From Sphingobacterium nematocida (GTDB lineage Bacteria; Bacteroidota; Bacteroidia; Sphingobacteriales; Sphingobacteriaceae): a stretch of DNA of 64,000 nucleotides. Numbering within the stretch: position 1 is the stretch's first letter; each line of letters begins with the position of its first letter. The stretch covers positions 372,001-436,000 of the forward strand of contig NZ_FUZF01000003.1 in assembly GCF_900168125.1 (NCBI RefSeq), in the 5' to 3' direction. Below are positions 61,631 to 64,000 of the stretch, one piece after another. A model generated the notes under the pieces. That model did not search any database and had not been told where the DNA came from. It was given only the letters and a program-made list of their open reading frames with translations. The position numbers and the translations under genes are program-made.

Positions 61631-62704
61631 ATGTTAGAAAAACTACGAGCGATCAAAGAAAGATGGGAAGAAGTGGAAGCGGAACTGAGCAATCCTGAAA
61701 CCATCAATGATATGAAACGTTTTGCGAAACTGAACAAGGAATATAAGGACTTGTCAAAAATTGTAGAACAGTATCATATTTACAAAAATATAGTCAGCAA
61801 TATCGAAACCAACAAGGATATCCTTGTAAATGAAAAAGATCAGGAGTTGAGAGAAATGGCTAAGGAGGAACAAGATATTTTATTGGACCAAAAAGAGGAG
61901 AAAGAAGAAGAAATTCGTCTTATGCTGATTCCTAAGGATCCTGAGGATGGCAAAAATGCTATTTTAGAGATCCGTGGGGGCGCAGGTGGTGATGAAGCTG
62001 CTTTATTTGCTGGTGACCTATACCGGATGTACACCCGTTATTTCGAGACGAAAGGCTGGCGCAATGAAGTAATGGATGTGACGGAAGGCACATCAGGTGG
62101 TTATAAAGAGGTAATCCTAAAAGTAATTGGAGACGATGTATACGGTCAATTAAAATATGAATCGGGTGTACATCGTGTACAACGTGTTCCTGATACAGAA
62201 ACGCAAGGACGTGTACATACATCTGCGGCTTCGGTTGCCGTACTTCCTGAGGCCGAAGAGGTCGACGTAGAGATCAACCCAGGCGATGTGGAAATGCATA
62301 CATCACGCTCTGGTGGTGCAGGTGGACAAAACGTTAATAAGGTAGAAACGAAAGTACAATTGACACACAAACCAACGGGCATCGTGGTGGTATGTCAGGT
62401 CGAACGTTCGCAATTAGCGAATCGAGAATTGGCTATGGAGATGCTTCGTACCAAACTTTACGAGATTGAATTGAACAAAAAGAACGGTGATATTGCCGCT
62501 AGAAGAAAAACTTTAGTATCGACAGGTGACCGTTCGGCAAAAATACGTACTTATAATTATCCTCAGGGGCGTGTTACCGAACATAGAATTGGATTGACTA
62601 TGTACAACTTACCATCGATTATGGACGGTGATATCCAAGGGATTATAGATGCATTACAGTTTGCTGAAAATGCTGAAAAGATGAAGGAAGGCGCCGTAGA
62701 GTAA
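61631..62704 (+). CDS. prfA: Peptide chain release factor 1
   Basis: RF1 recognises UAA and UAG stop codons and releases the nascent peptide. The 357-residue product is of normal length. The peptidyl-hydrolase GGQ is at residues 231-233 ([16 protein letters not shown]). The stop-reading P-x-T loop is [16 protein letters not shown], with Pro-Asp-Thr where E. coli has Pro-Ala-Thr. The N-terminal helical domain is complete. The gene is preceded by a structured leader with a small ORF, and the tRNA-Asp cluster begins 73 bp after its stop. Confidence 0.97.
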   Translation: MLEKLRAIKERWEEVEAELSNPETINDMKRFAKLNKEYKDLSKIVEQYHIYKNIVSNIETNKDILVNEKDQELREMAKEEQDILLDQKEEKEEEIRLMLIPKDPEDGKNAILEIRGGAGGDEAALFAGDLYRMYTRYFETKGWRNEVMDVTEGTSGGYKEVILKVIGDDVYGQLKYESGVHRVQRVPDTETQGRVHTSAASVAVLPEAEEVDVEINPGDVEMHTSRSGGAGGQNVNKVETKVQLTHKPTGIVVVCQVERSQLANRELAMEMLRTKLYEIELNKKNGDIAARRKTLVSTGDRSAKIRTYNYPQGRVTEHRIGLTMYNLPSIMDGDIQGIIDALQFAENAEKMKEGAVE

Positions 62705-62744
62705 GTTTTTTTCAAAAAAAATTAGGAAATAAATAAATAAGCGC

Positions 62745-62752
62745 TATATTTG
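62745..62752 (+). promoter_or_regulatory. Promoter of the tRNA-Asp cluster
   Basis: TATATTTG matches TAnnTTTG and lies 25 bases before the first tRNA-Asp. Confidence 0.7.
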
Positions 62753-62777
62753 CACACCTTCTCACAAGAAGGGTTGA

Positions 62778-62851
62778 GGTCTGGTAGTTCAGCTGGTTAG
62801 AATACATGCCTGTCACGCATGGGGTCGCGGGTTCGAGTCCCGTCCAGACCG
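62778..62851 (+). tRNA. tRNA-Asp (GTC), copy 1
   Basis: The acceptor GGTCTGG pairs with CCAGACC. The anticodon arm CATGC/GCATG encloses CTGTCAC, giving anticodon GTC. The T arm is regular. CCA is not encoded. It is identical in sequence to copies 2 and 4. Confidence 0.97.
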
Positions 62852-62915
62852 CAAAAAAAGAAAGAAAAGAGTAGTCTTTTCAAACGTTCTTAAAAATAGT
62901 AAAATAAAGATTTTA

Positions 62916-62989
62916 GGTCTGGTAGTTCAGCTGGTTAGAATACATGCCTGTCACGCATGGGGTCGCGGGTTCGAGTCCCGTCCAGACCG
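62916..62989 (+). tRNA. tRNA-Asp (GTC), copy 2
   Basis: It has the same 74 bases as copy 1. The spacer after it (CTAAATATCTTTTAACAACA...) is shared with the spacer after copy 3, showing duplication of a unit of about 107 bp. Confidence 0.97.
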
Positions 62990-63022
62990 CTAAATATCTT
63001 TTAACAACAACTAAAAGAATTA

Positions 63023-63095
63023 TGTCTGGTAGTTCAGCTGGTTAGAATATTCCGATTCATCGGAAGAGTCGCTAGCTCGAGTCCCGTCCAGACCG
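63023..63095 (+). pseudogene. Scrambled tRNA-Asp copy 3
   Basis: The D arm and the 3' acceptor half match the other copies. The anticodon arm is replaced: TTCCG/CGGAA closes a 6-base loop ATTCAT. The T stem is disrupted (GCTAG against CCCGT), the T loop is CTCGAGT, and the first acceptor base is T instead of G. It is one base shorter. It is most likely not a working tRNA-Asp. Read with a 7-base loop the anticodon would be TCA. Confidence 0.75.
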
Positions 63096-63128
63096 CTAAA
63101 TATCTTTTAACAACAATTAAAATTCTTA

Positions 63129-63202
63129 GGTCTGGTAGTTCAGCTGGTTAGAATACATGCCTGTCACGCATGGGGTCGCGGGTTCGAGTCCCGTCCAGAC
63201 CG
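63129..63202 (+). tRNA. tRNA-Asp (GTC), copy 4
   Basis: It has the same 74 bases as copies 1 and 2, with all arms intact. It is the last gene of the cluster, before the terminator. Confidence 0.97.
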
Positions 63203-63216
63203 CTTAAGAAAATGAG

Positions 63217-63240
63217 AAAGGTATCCGTTAGGATACCTTT
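63217..63240 (+). terminator. Terminator of the tRNA-Asp cluster
   Basis: The 10-bp stem AAAGGTATCC/GGATACCTTT has a 4-base loop and continues into TGTTGTTT. Confidence 0.88.
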
Positions 63241-63568
63241 TGTTGTTTATAGCAACTTCATAGAGCCCTACCTTATCACAACACCCTACGTCGATCTAGG
63301 CGTTGAATATGCTTTTTTACAATCGACATCACATACTTAAATAACAAGTTATTCGTTAACAAGTCTATAACATTTTTTTTAGATGCAACATTAGTATTTA
63401 ATCAAAAATACTATTAGGTTTGATTAAGGTTTTTTGAAAGTGCGTATATTTAAGCACTAGCAAACCTTGTTAGATCAGATTAAACAAAGGGGAACTAGAG
63501 GAAAGTACTTTTTCTTAAATTAATTTCGTTCCACAAGGGTTACTATTTGAATTTTAAGGTATTAATTA
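63241..63568. other. Intergenic region before the sigma factor
   Basis: No ORF or RNA gene can be supported here. A candidate promoter for the sigma factor is TTTG (63419-63422), 22 bases, then TATATTTA (63445-63452). The -7 box lies inside AGTGC-N10-GCACT (63439-63458). The leader would be about 110 bases. Confidence 0.45.
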
Positions 63569-64000
63569 GTGAGTAAAATAAGACAAATACTTCCACTGTC
63601 AACTGAGGCTTCAGATCAGGAAATTATAGATGGGGTATCCAGGGGAGATAGCAGGGCTATCAATAAGATTTATAAATCTTATTTTCCTTCGGTAGCTCAT
63701 ATGATAATCAATAATAACGGTTCTGAGGATGAAGCGAAAGATATCTTTCAAGAGGCGGTAATGGTTTTGTACGATAAGATTACTCAGCAAAAGTTTGAGT
63801 TAAGCAGTAAACTTGGGACTTTTTTGTATGCGGTATGTAGGAGGTTGTGGTTAAAACAACTGACACGTAAAGGTAATACGGCTAATACATCTGACATTTC
63901 AGATTTTGAAGATATTTTGCATGTGGAAGAAGATATCGAAAAACACGATGAGATAGAGAGCAGATTTGAGCAGATGAATATAGCCTTATCGGAGCTAGGG
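63569..64000 (+). CDS. ECF-type RNA polymerase sigma factor (3' end cut by window)
   Basis: 144 codons are visible from GTG 63569 and the frame is open to the window edge. An in-frame TAA lies two codons upstream, so the start is near this GTG. Region 2 is recognisable: ITDGV-like IIDGVSRGDSRAINKIYKSYFPSV, then DEAKDIFQEAVMVLYDKI (core binding and -10 recognition) and LGTFLYAVCRRLWLKQL. The acidic linker EEDIEKHDEIESRFEQMN follows, and region 4 lies beyond the edge. ECF factors usually precede an anti-sigma gene, which cannot be seen here. Confidence 0.85.
   Translation, partial: MSKIRQILPLSTEASDQEIIDGVSRGDSRAINKIYKSYFPSVAHMIINNNGSEDEAKDIFQEAVMVLYDKITQQKFELSSKLGTFLYAVCRRLWLKQLTRKGNTANTSDISDFEDILHVEEDIEKHDEIESRFEQMNIALSELG

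Larger units (their letters stand above)
62916..63202 (+). repeat. Tandem tRNA-Asp/spacer repeat
   Basis: Copies start at 62916, 63023 and 63129, so the periods are 107 and 106 bp. The two spacers are nearly identical. The first tRNA (62778) has a different spacer, so only the later units come from the recent duplication. Confidence 0.8.

Noticed and set aside
63041-63080. Scrambled tRNA as a UGA suppressor or selenocysteine tRNA
   Set aside because: The anticodon loop closes at six bases, the T stem is broken and the long acceptor/variable arm of tRNA-Sec is absent. The peroxidase in the window uses Cys, not selenocysteine.
1-64000. Prophage, IS elements, CRISPR arrays or defence island
   Set aside because: No transposase, integrase, phage structural gene, spaced repeat array or cas-like gene is visible. 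The gene content is housekeeping and envelope-related.

Overview
The window is chromosomal DNA of a Bacteroidota bacterium, most likely family Sphingobacteriaceae (Sphingobacterium or a close relative). The reasons are low GC, many copies of the Bacteroidota -7 box TAnnTTTG in front of genes, few Shine-Dalgarno sites, Rho with a long acidic insertion, an LptD-type barrel and MG2/plug outer-membrane proteins, and a DUF6266 protein typical of this family. It looks like ordinary core chromosome. I see no prophage, insertion sequence, CRISPR array or rRNA operon. The genus is inferred from protein flavour only.

Layout. 1-9 kb: rRNA methyltransferase RlmF, tRNA-Asn, MgtE, a 681-bp A-rich gap, a 930-aa surface metallopeptidase/propeller/barrel protein, PssA and Rho. 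9-17 kb: an amino-sugar block (FucP-type transporter and two BadF/BadG kinases), YbaB with a UPF0173 hydrolase, thymidine kinase and a glutathione peroxidase. 17-24 kb: an M61 peptidase, a small barrel protein, then acyl-CoA ligase, YihY and EamA as one plus-strand run. 23-33 kb, minus strand: an MG2/plug protein, cardiolipin synthase, 2-oxoacid dehydrogenase E2, CinA and LptD. 33-36 kb: a cell-wall amidase, an MCE protein and a DUF4870 protein. 36-45 kb: an S9 peptidase, then a five-gene RND efflux operon whose accessory proteins are rich in Cys and Met, suggesting metal handling. 45-56 kb: M16 peptidase, DUF6266, CreD with its own regulator pair, tRNA-Leu, trigger factor, GNAT and a DUF3943 protein. 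56-64 kb: pirin and a Crp/Fnr regulator, prolyl oligopeptidase, LpxH, a second Crp/Fnr regulator, a Gdx/SMR exporter, PrfA, a tRNA-Asp cluster with one scrambled copy, and the start of an ECF sigma factor cut by the window edge.

The most interesting signals are regulatory. (1) The prfA leader has a good promoter, a 17-codon ORF behind a perfect AGGAGG, and a hairpin that begins inside that ORF's UAA stop codon. This fits attenuation controlled by termination efficiency, the activity PrfA provides. (2) A 27-bp promoter/operator (AATGC-N3-GCATT next to the -7 box) occurs twice, about 17 kb apart. (3) A 17-bp inverted repeat sits at both promoters of the winged-helix/CreD cluster. (4) Each of two Crp/Fnr genes lies beside a perfect 5-N4-5 palindrome in front of a likely target gene. 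(5) One of four tandem tRNA-Asp genes is rewritten in its anticodon and T arms while its flanks are unchanged. (6) A 120-bp multi-stem element follows the efflux operon.
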